Assembly (NCBI GenBank): GCA_020426485.1
Contig: JAGQPY010000005.1
Location: forward strand, 1 to 47,488
Source of the DNA: Planctomycetaceae bacterium
GTDB lineage: Bacteria; Planctomycetota; Planctomycetia; Planctomycetales; Planctomycetaceae
DNA: 47,488 bases
Reading direction: 5' to 3'
In this document: positions 8,166-16,790 of the stretch, in pieces
Layout: the number at the start of each line of letters is the position of its first letter
Position numbering within the stretch: position 1 is the stretch's first letter
Position numbers and translations under genes: made by a program
Notes under the pieces: model-generated
What the model was told of the DNA's origin: nothing
Databases searched by the model: none
The model's input: the letters and a program-made list of their open reading frames with translations, nothing else

Positions 8166-10058
8166 GTGGCCTTTTCGGTTCGGTTGACAGTCACGTCAAA
8201 TGAGGGCGAGTTGGTGCCAGATTCAGAATCAACGACGTTTCGGAAGGTCATCAGCGACAGAAGTTTTTTCGTCTGGCCGCTTATTCCGGCAACGCTGGCC
8301 GTTGTTGTCGGGACTTTGCTGCTGCTGACGATCATTTTGTGCACCGGCGGGATCGTCAGTCTTCTGGTCGATGCTCCGGCGACTCAGGGACTGCAGCCAC
8401 TGGTTTCTCGCCTGAATGCTGGTATTGTCGGCATTCCGTTGGCCCGTATCGTCGACGCCATTCCGTTGCTGCATCGCACGGTTCCGGCCCTGTCGGTGCT
8501 TTTTGGGTTGATCTGTGTTGCGGTGCTGCTCCGAACGGCTCTGCTGGACTTTGCCCATCGAAGCATTCGTAAACAGGTGGGAAGTGCTGTTGTCAGGCTT
8601 CGGGAACACATCCATCGCCACGCGCTGCGATGTAACCCCGGAGATCTCACCGGAGTTCAGCGACTGTTGTCGACTCGATTGTTTGGACCGACGGCGGATC
8701 GACTTCATTCGAATGCCACTCAATGGGGCTATGAACGACTGACATCCGCCGCTGACGTTCCCGCTTTAGTCATCCTGATGATTCTCCTCGATTGGCGCGT
8801 CGGCGCGGAATGCATCGTGCCGATCATTGTTTGTTGGTTCATTTCCCGAGTGGAGCGGTCACGACTGGCCACCAACACCAATCTCTTATCAGAACAGGTC
8901 GAACGAAGCCTGCAGAAGCTTACGGAAGATCTGAATCGGGCGAGGATGGTTTCGGGGTACGGAATGGAAGAACCCGAGAATCAACAGTTCAGTGAATCGC
9001 TTCGACAGTATCAGGATCGCAGTGACTATCTTGAACGTCAGAAGACCCGAGGGCGATGGGTCGTTGTTGCCATTCAGCTGACGGGTATCGCCATGCCTGG
9101 GTTTATCATTGCCCGCCACATTGTTTCGGGGAACAGCCTGGATCTGCCGGTCGGGATCATGCTGGGTTTGACTGTTGGGTTCATCAGCTACGGGCTGGAG
9201 TCCATTCAGAAAATCCCTGCGGCTGCGGGCGTGGCGTCTGTGGCTGCCGAAGAGATTCAGCAATACCTTCTGCGGGTGCCATCGGTGAGCCAGTTGGTGG
9301 GTGCTCGTTTTCTGGAACCGATGTCTCGCCTGCTGCAGTTCGATCAGGTTCGAGTCGAGACGGAAACGCATCCGGAATTGCTGTCAGGGCTGGACCTGCG
9401 AATCGAAGCGGGGCAAAAAGTTGCTCTGATCTCGCTAAATCCAATCGAAACCGAAGCGTTAGTGAGTCTGGTTCCTCGTTTTCTGGACCCGATCGCCGGG
9501 CAGGTATTGATTGATGGACAGGATATTCGGCGAGCGACTCTGGAATCTTTGCGAGCCGAAGTGTTGATGGTGAGCGGCGAAGACCCCGTGTTCAATTCTT
9601 CGATCATCGATAATATCACCGCTGGTCGAGCGGATATTTCGCGACAGGATGTGATGGAGGCGTGTAAGGCTGTGCACGCGGAGAGCTTTATTCGGCGACT
9701 GCCTCGCGGCTATGAAACAATCGTTGGAGATCAGGCAACGCGGCTTGAACCGGGACAGATCTTTCGCCTGAGCCTGGCTCGCGCGGTCGTGCGAAAGCCC
9801 GCCATTCTTGTCATTCGAGAACCGGACGTGTCACTGGATGCTCAGACGAAGACGATTCTGGATGATACCTACCAACGGATTTCAGCCGGACGAACACTGT
9901 TGTTTCTGCCAACACGTTTGTCGACTGTGAAGCGATGTGACCGAATTGTGATGCTGCATGGCGGGCGAGTTGTCGCGGACGGGCCTCATGACGAACTGGT
10001 CAGAACATCGGAGCCCTACCGTCACTGGGAGTACATTCGCTTTAACGTATTTCGGTGA
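8166..10058 (+). CDS. ABC exporter-like protein with a degenerate ATPase domain
   Basis: A 630-residue protein with the MsbA/type IV exporter layout: hydrophobic segments between about residues 35 and 410, then a C-terminal nucleotide-binding-like domain (about residues 390-625). The fold-level landmarks remain (GQVLIDGQDIRRATLESLRAEV, IIDNITAGR, SLDAQTK, TRLSTVKRCDRIVMLHGGRVVADGPHDEL), so homology is clear. The catalytic motifs are all replaced. Walker A reads ISLNPIETEA with no GKS/T; the Q-loop Gln is Gly (MVSGEDPVFN); the signature is LEPGQ instead of LSGGQ; the Walker B Asp is Arg (ILVIREPD); the switch His is Thr (LPTRLSTV). It is therefore probably unable to hydrolyse ATP. The start may be GTG 8214, which follows GAGGG, rather than GTG 8166. 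Confidence 0.85.
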   Translation: MAFSVRLTVTSNEGELVPDSESTTFRKVISDRSFFVWPLIPATLAVVVGTLLLLTIILCTGGIVSLLVDAPATQGLQPLVSRLNAGIVGIPLARIVDAIPLLHRTVPALSVLFGLICVAVLLRTALLDFAHRSIRKQVGSAVVRLREHIHRHALRCNPGDLTGVQRLLSTRLFGPTADRLHSNATQWGYERLTSAADVPALVILMILLDWRVGAECIVPIIVCWFISRVERSRLATNTNLLSEQVERSLQKLTEDLNRARMVSGYGMEEPENQQFSESLRQYQDRSDYLERQKTRGRWVVVAIQLTGIAMPGFIIARHIVSGNSLDLPVGIMLGLTVGFISYGLESIQKIPAAAGVASVAAEEIQQYLLRVPSVSQLVGARFLEPMSRLLQFDQVRVETETHPELLSGLDLRIEAGQKVALISLNPIETEALVSLVPRFLDPIAGQVLIDGQDIRRATLESLRAEVLMVSGEDPVFNSSIIDNITAGRADISRQDVMEACKAVHAESFIRRLPRGYETIVGDQATRLEPGQIFRLSLARAVVRKPAILVIREPDVSLDAQTKTILDDTYQRISAGRTLLFLPTRLSTVKRCDRIVMLHGGRVVADGPHDELVRTSEPYRHWEYIRFNVFR

Positions 10059-10073
10059 GCGGCCTGATACCTT

Positions 10074-10523
10074 TCATGAACACTGTTCGCCGGCATTATC
10101 CGGCAGAACAATCGGAGTACACTCAGACATTGCCTCCGCTGCGCGCAGCGGACTCATGTTGAAGAGCACTCGACCACCACTGCCCCACCGTCCGTTTCGG
10201 TAGTGAAACACAGCGCATCCGTCGCGAACCATGGAGACGGCTTCGACGCCTTCCATATCTCCGCCTTCAATTGCCTCGAACCAGACGTTGACGCCTGTAA
10301 AGAGGCTGAACTGCCCTGGTTCGCTGTCTCTTGCCAGGACGCACTCCGAAAGCCATTCACACCGCGACCAGCGAAGTCCTCTTGGTCGGCCTGACGTCGT
10401 TGCCATCTGCAGAAACTGCGTCCGCAGAAGTTGCCGATGTTTGTGGAACCGTCGAGCGGCGCGGTCGGCATCACTTTCGGTTGACAGAAGTCGGGAAAAC
10501 ATTCGTTTTAGAAGCGAAAACAA
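10074..10523 (-). CDS. conserved hypothetical protein (planctomycete type)
   Basis: A 149-residue protein without a signal peptide. A basic N-terminal helix (about residues 1-45) precedes a compact beta-rich segment containing GLRWSRCEW, LFTGVNVWFEAIEGGDMEGV, AVFHYRNGRWGSGGRVLFNMSP. From memory, this FEAIEGGDME / GRWGTxGRALFNLNP pattern recurs in uncharacterised proteins of many planctomycetes, so I regard the gene as real. No function is known. It is convergent with the ABC exporter-like gene (15-base gap) and divergent from the Cys-rich secreted protein gene. Confidence 0.7.
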   Translation of the reverse strand: MFSLLKRMFSRLLSTESDADRAARRFHKHRQLLRTQFLQMATTSGRPRGLRWSRCEWLSECVLARDSEPGQFSLFTGVNVWFEAIEGGDMEGVEAVSMVRDGCAVFHYRNGRWGSGGRVLFNMSPLRAAEAMSECTPIVLPDNAGEQCS

Positions 10524-10788
10524 GATGGCTCCGTGACAGATTGCAGGAGGGCTGGTGCTGCGATTGCTCGCATAATCGGGAAAATCTACGCAAATTCACC
10601 AGAGGATGCAGGTGTTTTGACCCGAAGGTTCCGATGAATCAGAGCAACTGTTGGAATCTTTTCTCTAAGACTGACTCACAGGATCCGCCGAAGTTGTATG
10701 CCAGGGATATCTGTGAAAACCAGTTCTTTCGGATTTCCCGCGCATCACACATCTGCAAGAGTCTGTCGAGAAATATCTGGAGATCATC

Positions 10789-11400
10789 ATGATTAAGTCC
10801 GCTGGGTCCTGGTTGTCTGCTTTGGCTGTTTTCACCATGATGGTTCCGGGACCGGTTGTGCTGGCAACTGAATTCGGTTCCAGCGAAGCCTCTGTCATCG
10901 ACGTTGCGCTGACCTCAGAAAGTAATCTGGTTGGCACTTTGGTTACCTCCGAAGGCGTCGCCGCTGGTCAACGCGTCGTACAGATTTGCCATCGAGGAAA
11001 TGTTGTCGCTGAGGTTCGCACCGATGCGAATGGTCGCTACGCAGTTCAGAACCTCCGACCGGGCGTCCATGTCGTCCGAACCTCGTCCAGCGAAAACGTT
11101 TGCCGTTTTTGGAGCGCAGACACCGCTCCGCCATCAGCAATTCGTGGATTGCTGATGGCTGATGATGGGCGAATTGTTCGCGGTCAGTGCGGATGCGACA
11201 CCTGCGGTGAAAGCTGTGGCGAAGGTTGTGATGACTGCGGCTGCGGTCATCGAGGACACCGCGGTCTGCTTGGCGGTTTGGCGGGCGGCGCAGCCGGAGT
11301 TCCTCTGGTAGGAATCGCGGCGTTCGGTGCAGTGGCTGTTGCCGTCGGTACTTCTGCCGCCAATGGCAATGACGCTGCTGTTCAGCCCGCCAGCCCGTAG
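10789..11400 (+). CDS. secreted protein with carboxypeptidase-regulatory-like fold and Cys/Gly-rich tail
   Basis: A 203-residue exported protein. Residues 1-27 form a signal peptide ending near VLATE. Residues 45-105 resemble a small beta-sandwich of the carboxypeptidase regulatory-like (CarboxypepD_reg) type: LVGTLVTSEGVAAGQRVVQI, then DANGRYAVQNLRPGVHVVRT. A compact Cys cluster follows (about residues 133-152, eight Cys in CGCDTCGESCGEGCDDCGCG) with His/Gly, and the C-terminus is a Gly/Ala-rich hydrophobic stretch (LLGGLAGGAAGVPLVG onwards). CTGGAGA at 10777-10783 is a good ribosome site for ATG 10789, and a strong terminator follows the stop. The role is unknown; the Cys/His cluster suggests metal binding or cross-linking at the cell surface. 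Confidence 0.75.
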   Translation: MIKSAGSWLSALAVFTMMVPGPVVLATEFGSSEASVIDVALTSESNLVGTLVTSEGVAAGQRVVQICHRGNVVAEVRTDANGRYAVQNLRPGVHVVRTSSSENVCRFWSADTAPPSAIRGLLMADDGRIVRGQCGCDTCGESCGEGCDDCGCGHRGHRGLLGGLAGGAAGVPLVGIAAFGAVAVAVGTSAANGNDAAVQPASP

Positions 11401-11441
11401 TCTGTCTCAACGCGCACGATCACCATTTTCGATTTCAAATG

Positions 11442-11474
11442 AAGGCATCACTCAACCGAGTGATGCCTTTTTTT
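11442..11474 (+). terminator. rho-independent terminator
   Basis: A perfect 12-base stem (AAGGCATCACTC at 11442-11453 with GAGTGATGCCTT at 11458-11469) closes a four-base loop AACC, and a T-tract runs to 11474. It lies 42 bases after the stop of the Cys-rich secreted protein gene and should end that transcript. Confidence 0.9.
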
Positions 11475-11853
11475 GCGCGCGGACGTTGGCTCAAACGGTG
11501 ACGTTTTGAGAGCTGCTTTCCGGGAGCCGTCGATTGAAAATGGCTGTCCCCCGTCCACCGTTTCTGATTCAGTGGTTGATTCCTGCCGCAGCTTGATGTT
11601 GGCCATGGTTGGTGATTCAGCCACGGAAAAACAGTCACAACCAGATTGATCCTGATGACTCCTACGAGCCGATAGTTCGGAATAACCGGTAAAGTCGGTT
11701 TTCAGGAAAAAGCTTGCGCTGTGACACTCCCCTGCCTCGGGTCTGTCTGTTTTCGCGTTCTGAGCAGAATGTGGAAACACTGAAAACAATGTTGCGTTGC
11801 CGGTGTCAGGGGGGAGGCATCTGAATGCCTGCTATTCGTGAAGGATCACTCCG
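11475..11853. other. spacer upstream of the secretin gene
   Basis: No gene was recognised between the terminator and the secretin start. GAAGGA at 11840-11844 lies about nine bases before the GTG at 11854 and serves as its ribosome-binding site. The secretin promoter must lie in this stretch, but I see no clear -35/-10 pair. Confidence 0.5.
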
Positions 11854-14800
11854 GTGAGACGTCATGGCTTTCTGTTAGTGTTCACTGCAGTGGTTGTTGC
11901 AGTTTCCGGTTGGATGCTGAGTCAGGTCACCGAGCTTGGAGCTTCGGAGGAGCCTGTCCGTTCCTATCGTGAAGTCTTTCGCAGCGGCCAGACTTCCGCG
12001 GATCAGCCTCATCAGGATGGGGCTGATGGCGAGGCCGGCATTCGACTCAACTACTTTGAGTCGTCATGGGATCGTGTTCTGCGCAATGTTGCAGAACAGG
12101 CTCAGCTTTCGCTGGTGATGGATCGCGTTCCGAGTGGCAGATATGCGCGGCGGGATCGAAATCGCTACGACTTCGATACCGTTCTTCGAATTCTGAACAC
12201 AGAACTGGAACAACAGGGCTTTCGCCTGATCCGACAGGGCCAGTTTCTGGTCGTGCTGAATCTGGAGCAGGCGCGGACTCGCTATGCGCGACCGACGATC
12301 GGTTCGGTGCCTTCGTCAACGGAGGTCGAGTCCCAGTGGAAACCGATGGACACTGCGTCGAACATCGGGCGAATTTCCGCAGTGAGCGCTCGAAATGACG
12401 GAAATGGGCCTCGAATTGCGTGGGCCTCCAATCCTCAGGACGGTTCAACGGATGGGGGATCGAAGGAACCAGATAACGCTCAGGGATTTGGTGGTCAGGT
12501 CGTTCCCCGGCCTGCTGCAGACACGGCCGAAGTGGAGCAGCCTCGAATCACTCGTGAAGTTGACGTTCATCACGGGAAGGCTGCCGACGTCGCTCGAAAG
12601 GTCTATCTGGCGTTTGAATCACGTGCGGAGCTGGTGCGTGAGGGGCTGGCCGGACTTCCAACCTTTGTGGTGTATGCTGAGGAAAAAGATTCAGTTCAGG
12701 GTGCTGAAGGGCGAGAGGTGTTGTTTCAGGTTGGTATTAACCAGCAGGAGAATCAGCTGGTTGTGGACGGGCCGCAGCAACGAGTGGACCATCTTCTGCG
12801 ACTGATCTCCGAACTCGACAAGGCTCGACCGGAAGATGAAACAACAGTTCACCTCGTTCCGAACAAAGGTGTTAACGATGTTACGGCTCGCGATCTGAAT
12901 GAGCAGATTCACCGAATGGTGGCCATGCAGGCTGCGACTCCACCTACAGGTGCCCCTGAAAACGGGACCGTCGGTTCCAGTCAGGACGGTTCTCTGAATC
13001 TGCGCGGTGAAGTGAACGTGCAGGCGATGCAGGAGCTTGGGATTCTGATCATTAAAGGCAATGAAGTCGATGTTCAGAAGGTGGAAGGCATCATCAAGCA
13101 GCTGGAACAGCTGAGCGTTGGTTCATTGCCGGATATTCATCTTCTGGCTTTGACACATATCAGTTCAGAAGCCATGGCGGAACTGATGACGTCCGTTTAT
13201 GAAGAGCTGTCTGAGTTGCGTCAGAGAAACAATGAGACTCGAAAGACGGCGGCCTTCATTCCTGTCGTTCAGCCCAATGCCATTCTGATTCTGTCTTCCT
13301 CGATCGAGCTGGAAGCGATTCTGAAGCTGGCGGATCAGCTGGATCAGAAGCTCGATCCGAACGCAGAATTTCGCGTGTTCAGTCTTCGAAGCGCGATTGC
13401 GTCGCAGGTCGTGGAGTCATTGGAAGGTTTCTACGAAGAACGTGGTGGACTGGGAACACGAGCCAGAGTCATCGCTGACGTCCGTACCAACGCCGTTATC
13501 GTTCAGGGTCGCAGCAACGATCTGGAAGAAATTGCCAAAGTCATCGAAGGGCTTGACCGGGATACGACCGGGTCCGTCCACCGTGTGGAAATCATTCAGC
13601 TGAAGCACGCAACCGCAGAGGAGCTTGCGGCCGTGATCAGTACCGCAATCCAGAGCGTGACCAGTCCTCCTCAGCAGACGACAACCGGAGGCGGATTTGG
13701 TCTGGGGCAGAATCAGGGGGCTCAGGAACTGAGAGACGGCAAATCGGTCGCTTTGGAGTTTCTTGCCACAGGGGGAACCGGACATGAGTTGGTTCGTTCC
13801 GGAATTCTTGTGGATGTTCGAGTCAACGCCGACATTCGATCAAACAGTCTCGTGGTGTCCGCCCCGGAAGCGAGCATGCCGCTGTTGAAGGCTTTGATTC
13901 GAGAACTGGACAAAGCGCCGGCCGCCGTTTCTGAAATCAAAGTTTTTGCTCTGAAGAACGCCGATGCTGAACAGTCCGTCGAACTGCTGACCGCGATGTT
14001 CGAGAATCAGAATCAGGAAAGCCAGCTGGGAATTCAGATTGCCGGCACCGAGGACTCCGTAAGCAGTCTTGTGCCGGTCAGCTTCTCGGCCGACCTGCGA
14101 ACGAACACTGTTCTGGCCGTGGGTAGTGCGGAATCACTGTTGGTTGTTGAAGCGATTCTGCTTCGACTTGATACGACAGATTCCCGGCAGCGAACGACAA
14201 ATGTCGTTGCCCTCAGGAATGCACCCGCCAGCGTCGTTGCTACCGCCCTGGAAAGCTTTCTGCAGCAGCAACAGGCTCTGCAGGACAGTTCCGCAGACCT
14301 GATCAGCAATATTGAGCGGCTGCGTCAGGAAGTGATTATCGCAGCCGACGACAACAGCAACTCACTGATTATCAGCGCGTCGCCCGAGTATTACAGTCAG
14401 ATTTCAAGGATTGTCAACGAACTTGATGCGACGCCGCCTCAGGTTGTGATTCAGGCACTGCTGGTGGAGGTTCAGCTGGACAACACGGATGAGTTCGGCG
14501 TGGAGCTTGGCTTTCAGGACCCGACGTTGTTCGGCCGCAGTATTCTTCAGTCGACCGCCGACATTGTAAGTACCACCAACATTACTCAGGCGGCCAACGG
14601 ACAGCAGATTCAGCAGACAGTGATTCAGTCGCAGAATAAGACGCCCGGTTTCAACTTCAACAACACGGCATTCCCGCTGGGCAATAACTCTGTGGGAGAC
14701 TCCTCGATCATTGGTACACAGGGACTCAGCAACTTCTCATTGGGGCGTCAAAACACGGATCTCGGCTTTGGCGGCTTCGTGTTCTCGGCACAGTCAGATG

Positions 14801-15903
14801 CGGTCAGCGTGCTGGTGCGGGCTCTTGCGGCCCGGCGAACAGTCCACGTGTTGAGCCGTCCGCAGATTCGAACCACTCACAACAACGTAGCCAGCATTCA
14901 GGTCGGGCAGCAGGTTCCGGTTGTCGACGGAGTGACGGTTACCAACAATTTTGTGACCCCGACGATCACGCAGGAAAACGTGGGCATCATTCTGACGGTA
15001 ACTCCCCGTGTGACGCCGGACGGTATTGTGAACATGGATGTCTATGCGGAGAAAAGCGCGTTGGCGTCGGGTGGGGTTCCTGTTTTCACGGATGCAGCCT
15101 CGGGAAATGTTGTTGAGTCGGTCATTATTGATACGGCGATTGCAGACACGACTGTGGCCGTTCCGAACGGTCAGACGATTGTGATCGGAGGAATGATTAC
15201 GAAATCGGACGAGACTCTGGAGCGAAAGGTGCCGTGGCTGGGTGACCTGCCGCTGGTTGGAAGCCTGTTTCGATACGATGGTACAAACACGGCTCGAACA
15301 GAGCTTCTCGTCTTCCTGACCCCCCGAATTGTCTACGGTGATCTGGATTCCGAGCTGATCAAGCAGGTTGAAACGGAACGCCTGCACTTTATCGAGTCGG
15401 AGGCAGAGGAGATCCACGGTCCTCTTTATGGAGTTCCGGGCGAACAGTTGAATGAGCTCCGGCTGCGACAATTCGAGCAACAGGGTGTTCCGATGGACGT
15501 CGAATTACCTGTTTTGCCACCGGGACGCAGTATGGATCCAGTGTTGCAGACACCAGCTGTGCCGGGTCCACCTGCATCTGGAGATTCGACGGAAATTCCG
15601 CAGGCGAAAGCAAAGGCATCCGGCACATCCGTCGACGACAAGAACGGCAATCGAGTGACACCTGCGTCTGGTATAACAACCGATCGACCGTCACCGCGAG
15701 AGGCACATTCCGAGAATGTCAGGAACGCAGTTCATCAGACGGATGCTGTGGCGAGTAAACGAGGTTCGACGCTTTCGGAAACAAACTCGGCGTATGCGTC
15801 GAGTCGGTCCCAGGCGACGGATGGAGCGTTGAAGAAACCTGAGTCGCAGGAAAGATCAGAGGAAGAAACCACGTCCTGGGTGAAGCGATTCTCTCGTCGC
15901 TGA
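11854..15903 (+). CDS. giant secretin (type II/III secretion GspD-like)
   Basis: A 1349-residue outer-membrane secretin homologue, about twice the length of GspD. A signal peptide spans residues 1-31. An N0/STN-like region (about 45-130, RVLRNVAEQAQLSLVMD) is followed by a 100-residue linker. Seven repeated N1-type modules follow; their final strands (pattern N-x-hhhh-x-G/S) begin near residues 300, 396, 475, 546, 664, 751 and 836. The C-terminal secretin domain covers about 863-1160, with QALLVEVQLDNTDEFGVELG, SRPQIRTTHNNVASIQVGQQVPVV, VGIILTVTPRVTPDG, VPWLGDLPLVGSLFR and the closing LLVFLTPRIVY. About 190 residues of low-complexity tail end the protein. It would form a large gated export channel. 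No other secretion-system gene lies nearby. GTG start with a good ribosome site. Confidence 0.93.
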   Translation: MRRHGFLLVFTAVVVAVSGWMLSQVTELGASEEPVRSYREVFRSGQTSADQPHQDGADGEAGIRLNYFESSWDRVLRNVAEQAQLSLVMDRVPSGRYARRDRNRYDFDTVLRILNTELEQQGFRLIRQGQFLVVLNLEQARTRYARPTIGSVPSSTEVESQWKPMDTASNIGRISAVSARNDGNGPRIAWASNPQDGSTDGGSKEPDNAQGFGGQVVPRPAADTAEVEQPRITREVDVHHGKAADVARKVYLAFESRAELVREGLAGLPTFVVYAEEKDSVQGAEGREVLFQVGINQQENQLVVDGPQQRVDHLLRLISELDKARPEDETTVHLVPNKGVNDVTARDLNEQIHRMVAMQAATPPTGAPENGTVGSSQDGSLNLRGEVNVQAMQELGILIIKGNEVDVQKVEGIIKQLEQLSVGSLPDIHLLALTHISSEAMAELMTSVYEELSELRQRNNETRKTAAFIPVVQPNAILILSSSIELEAILKLADQLDQKLDPNAEFRVFSLRSAIASQVVESLEGFYEERGGLGTRARVIADVRTNAVIVQGRSNDLEEIAKVIEGLDRDTTGSVHRVEIIQLKHATAEELAAVISTAIQSVTSPPQQTTTGGGFGLGQNQGAQELRDGKSVALEFLATGGTGHELVRSGILVDVRVNADIRSNSLVVSAPEASMPLLKALIRELDKAPAAVSEIKVFALKNADAEQSVELLTAMFENQNQESQLGIQIAGTEDSVSSLVPVSFSADLRTNTVLAVGSAESLLVVEAILLRLDTTDSRQRTTNVVALRNAPASVVATALESFLQQQQALQDSSADLISNIERLRQEVIIAADDNSNSLIISASPEYYSQISRIVNELDATPPQVVIQALLVEVQLDNTDEFGVELGFQDPTLFGRSILQSTADIVSTTNITQAANGQQIQQTVIQSQNKTPGFNFNNTAFPLGNNSVGDSSIIGTQGLSNFSLGRQNTDLGFGGFVFSAQSDAVSVLVRALAARRTVHVLSRPQIRTTHNNVASIQVGQQVPVVDGVTVTNNFVTPTITQENVGIILTVTPRVTPDGIVNMDVYAEKSALASGGVPVFTDAASGNVVESVIIDTAIADTTVAVPNGQTIVIGGMITKSDETLERKVPWLGDLPLVGSLFRYDGTNTARTELLVFLTPRIVYGDLDSELIKQVETERLHFIESEAEEIHGPLYGVPGEQLNELRLRQFEQQGVPMDVELPVLPPGRSMDPVLQTPAVPGPPASGDSTEIPQAKAKASGTSVDDKNGNRVTPASGITTDRPSPREAHSENVRNAVHQTDAVASKRGSTLSETNSAYASSRSQATDGALKKPESQERSEEETTSWVKRFSRR

Positions 15904-16070
15904 TCCCCGCCTACGGTTTCACAAACTCGCCGGATTCACGCGGCATGGTCTTCATTCGATCTGCAGGGCGTTCTCTGTCGCGTGGCCTGTTTTTTGTGGT
16001 ACTCGGATTTTGAATGATGCACGCGCGGTGCGTCGATGCCCATGATTCAGATTCTCAACCGGTGTATCCG

Positions 16071-16778
16071 ATGAACAACTTAATACTTCGACCGCTGACA
16101 TCTTCTTCTTCGTTGCGATGTTCGTGGCAGATTTTCATCACCTGCACGGCGATTCTGCTGAACTCCGGTTGTTCGACTTCATTGTTTCAGGCTCCGGTCG
16201 AAGTCCTGAAAAGTCCCGTGGCCCTGCTGTCATCCATGCGCGCTCAGAAAACGATTGGCAGGATTCTCTGCCTCTGGGAGCCTTCGGAAGGGCTTGGCGT
16301 TGACGGACTGCCTTCGCGAGGTTTTGCTGGCCAGATTCTTTTCTTTGGTCATGGAGGCGCGACTCCAGTTCCTGTCAAGGGGACTGTCAGGATCATGGAG
16401 TATGTGAATTACGATCCTGATGAAATCGATCCGACTCCCAATCACATTTTCACCTTTGACGACGGAGCCTGGAATGCTCATCGGTCGAAAGGGACGCTTG
16501 GAGAAGCCTACAACGTCTTTCTGCCCCTCACTGACGATCCGCGCACGCACGTTTTGTGCGCCTTGCGGGTTGAATTCACAGACGAAGATGGCCGGATGGT
16601 TTCGTCGCCGTATACAGAAGTAACCCTGCCTGGCAGAGCGGGGAGAAGTGCCACGAACGTGAAGCGGGCGGATCACGCGGCTGATACTTCGGCGAAATCA
16701 ACGAACGTCGATCCTGTCAGCCCCGCCTCCACGACAAAGCTTGAGAGCACAACGATTGCGCTTCCGCAGCGCAGGTAG
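16071..16778 (+). CDS. putative lipoprotein of unknown function
   Basis: A 235-residue protein (254 if ATG 16014 is used). I prefer ATG 16071 because it places a signal sequence at the N-terminus, ending in ILLNSGCSTS, which could be a lipobox although Asn at -3 is unusual. The mature part is a beta-rich domain (residues about 60-185: GQILFFGHGGATPVPVKGTVRIMEYV, HIFTFDDGAW, YNVFLPLTDD, VLCALRVEFTDEDG) and ends in a Ser/Thr/Ala-rich tail. It follows the secretin gene on the same strand at a 167-base distance, so a role as an accessory periplasmic partner is possible but unproven. Its stop lies only 12 bases from the stop of the convergent DUF1598 gene. Confidence 0.7.
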   Translation: MNNLILRPLTSSSSLRCSWQIFITCTAILLNSGCSTSLFQAPVEVLKSPVALLSSMRAQKTIGRILCLWEPSEGLGVDGLPSRGFAGQILFFGHGGATPVPVKGTVRIMEYVNYDPDEIDPTPNHIFTFDDGAWNAHRSKGTLGEAYNVFLPLTDDPRTHVLCALRVEFTDEDGRMVSSPYTEVTLPGRAGRSATNVKRADHAADTSAKSTNVDPVSPASTTKLESTTIALPQRR

Positions 16779-16790
16779 TTCGTCGGCGAT

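Noticed and set aside
14794-15480. A 228-codon open frame on the minus strand
   Set aside because: It is antisense to the secretin domain and has an Arg/His/Asn-biased composition typical of a shadow frame.
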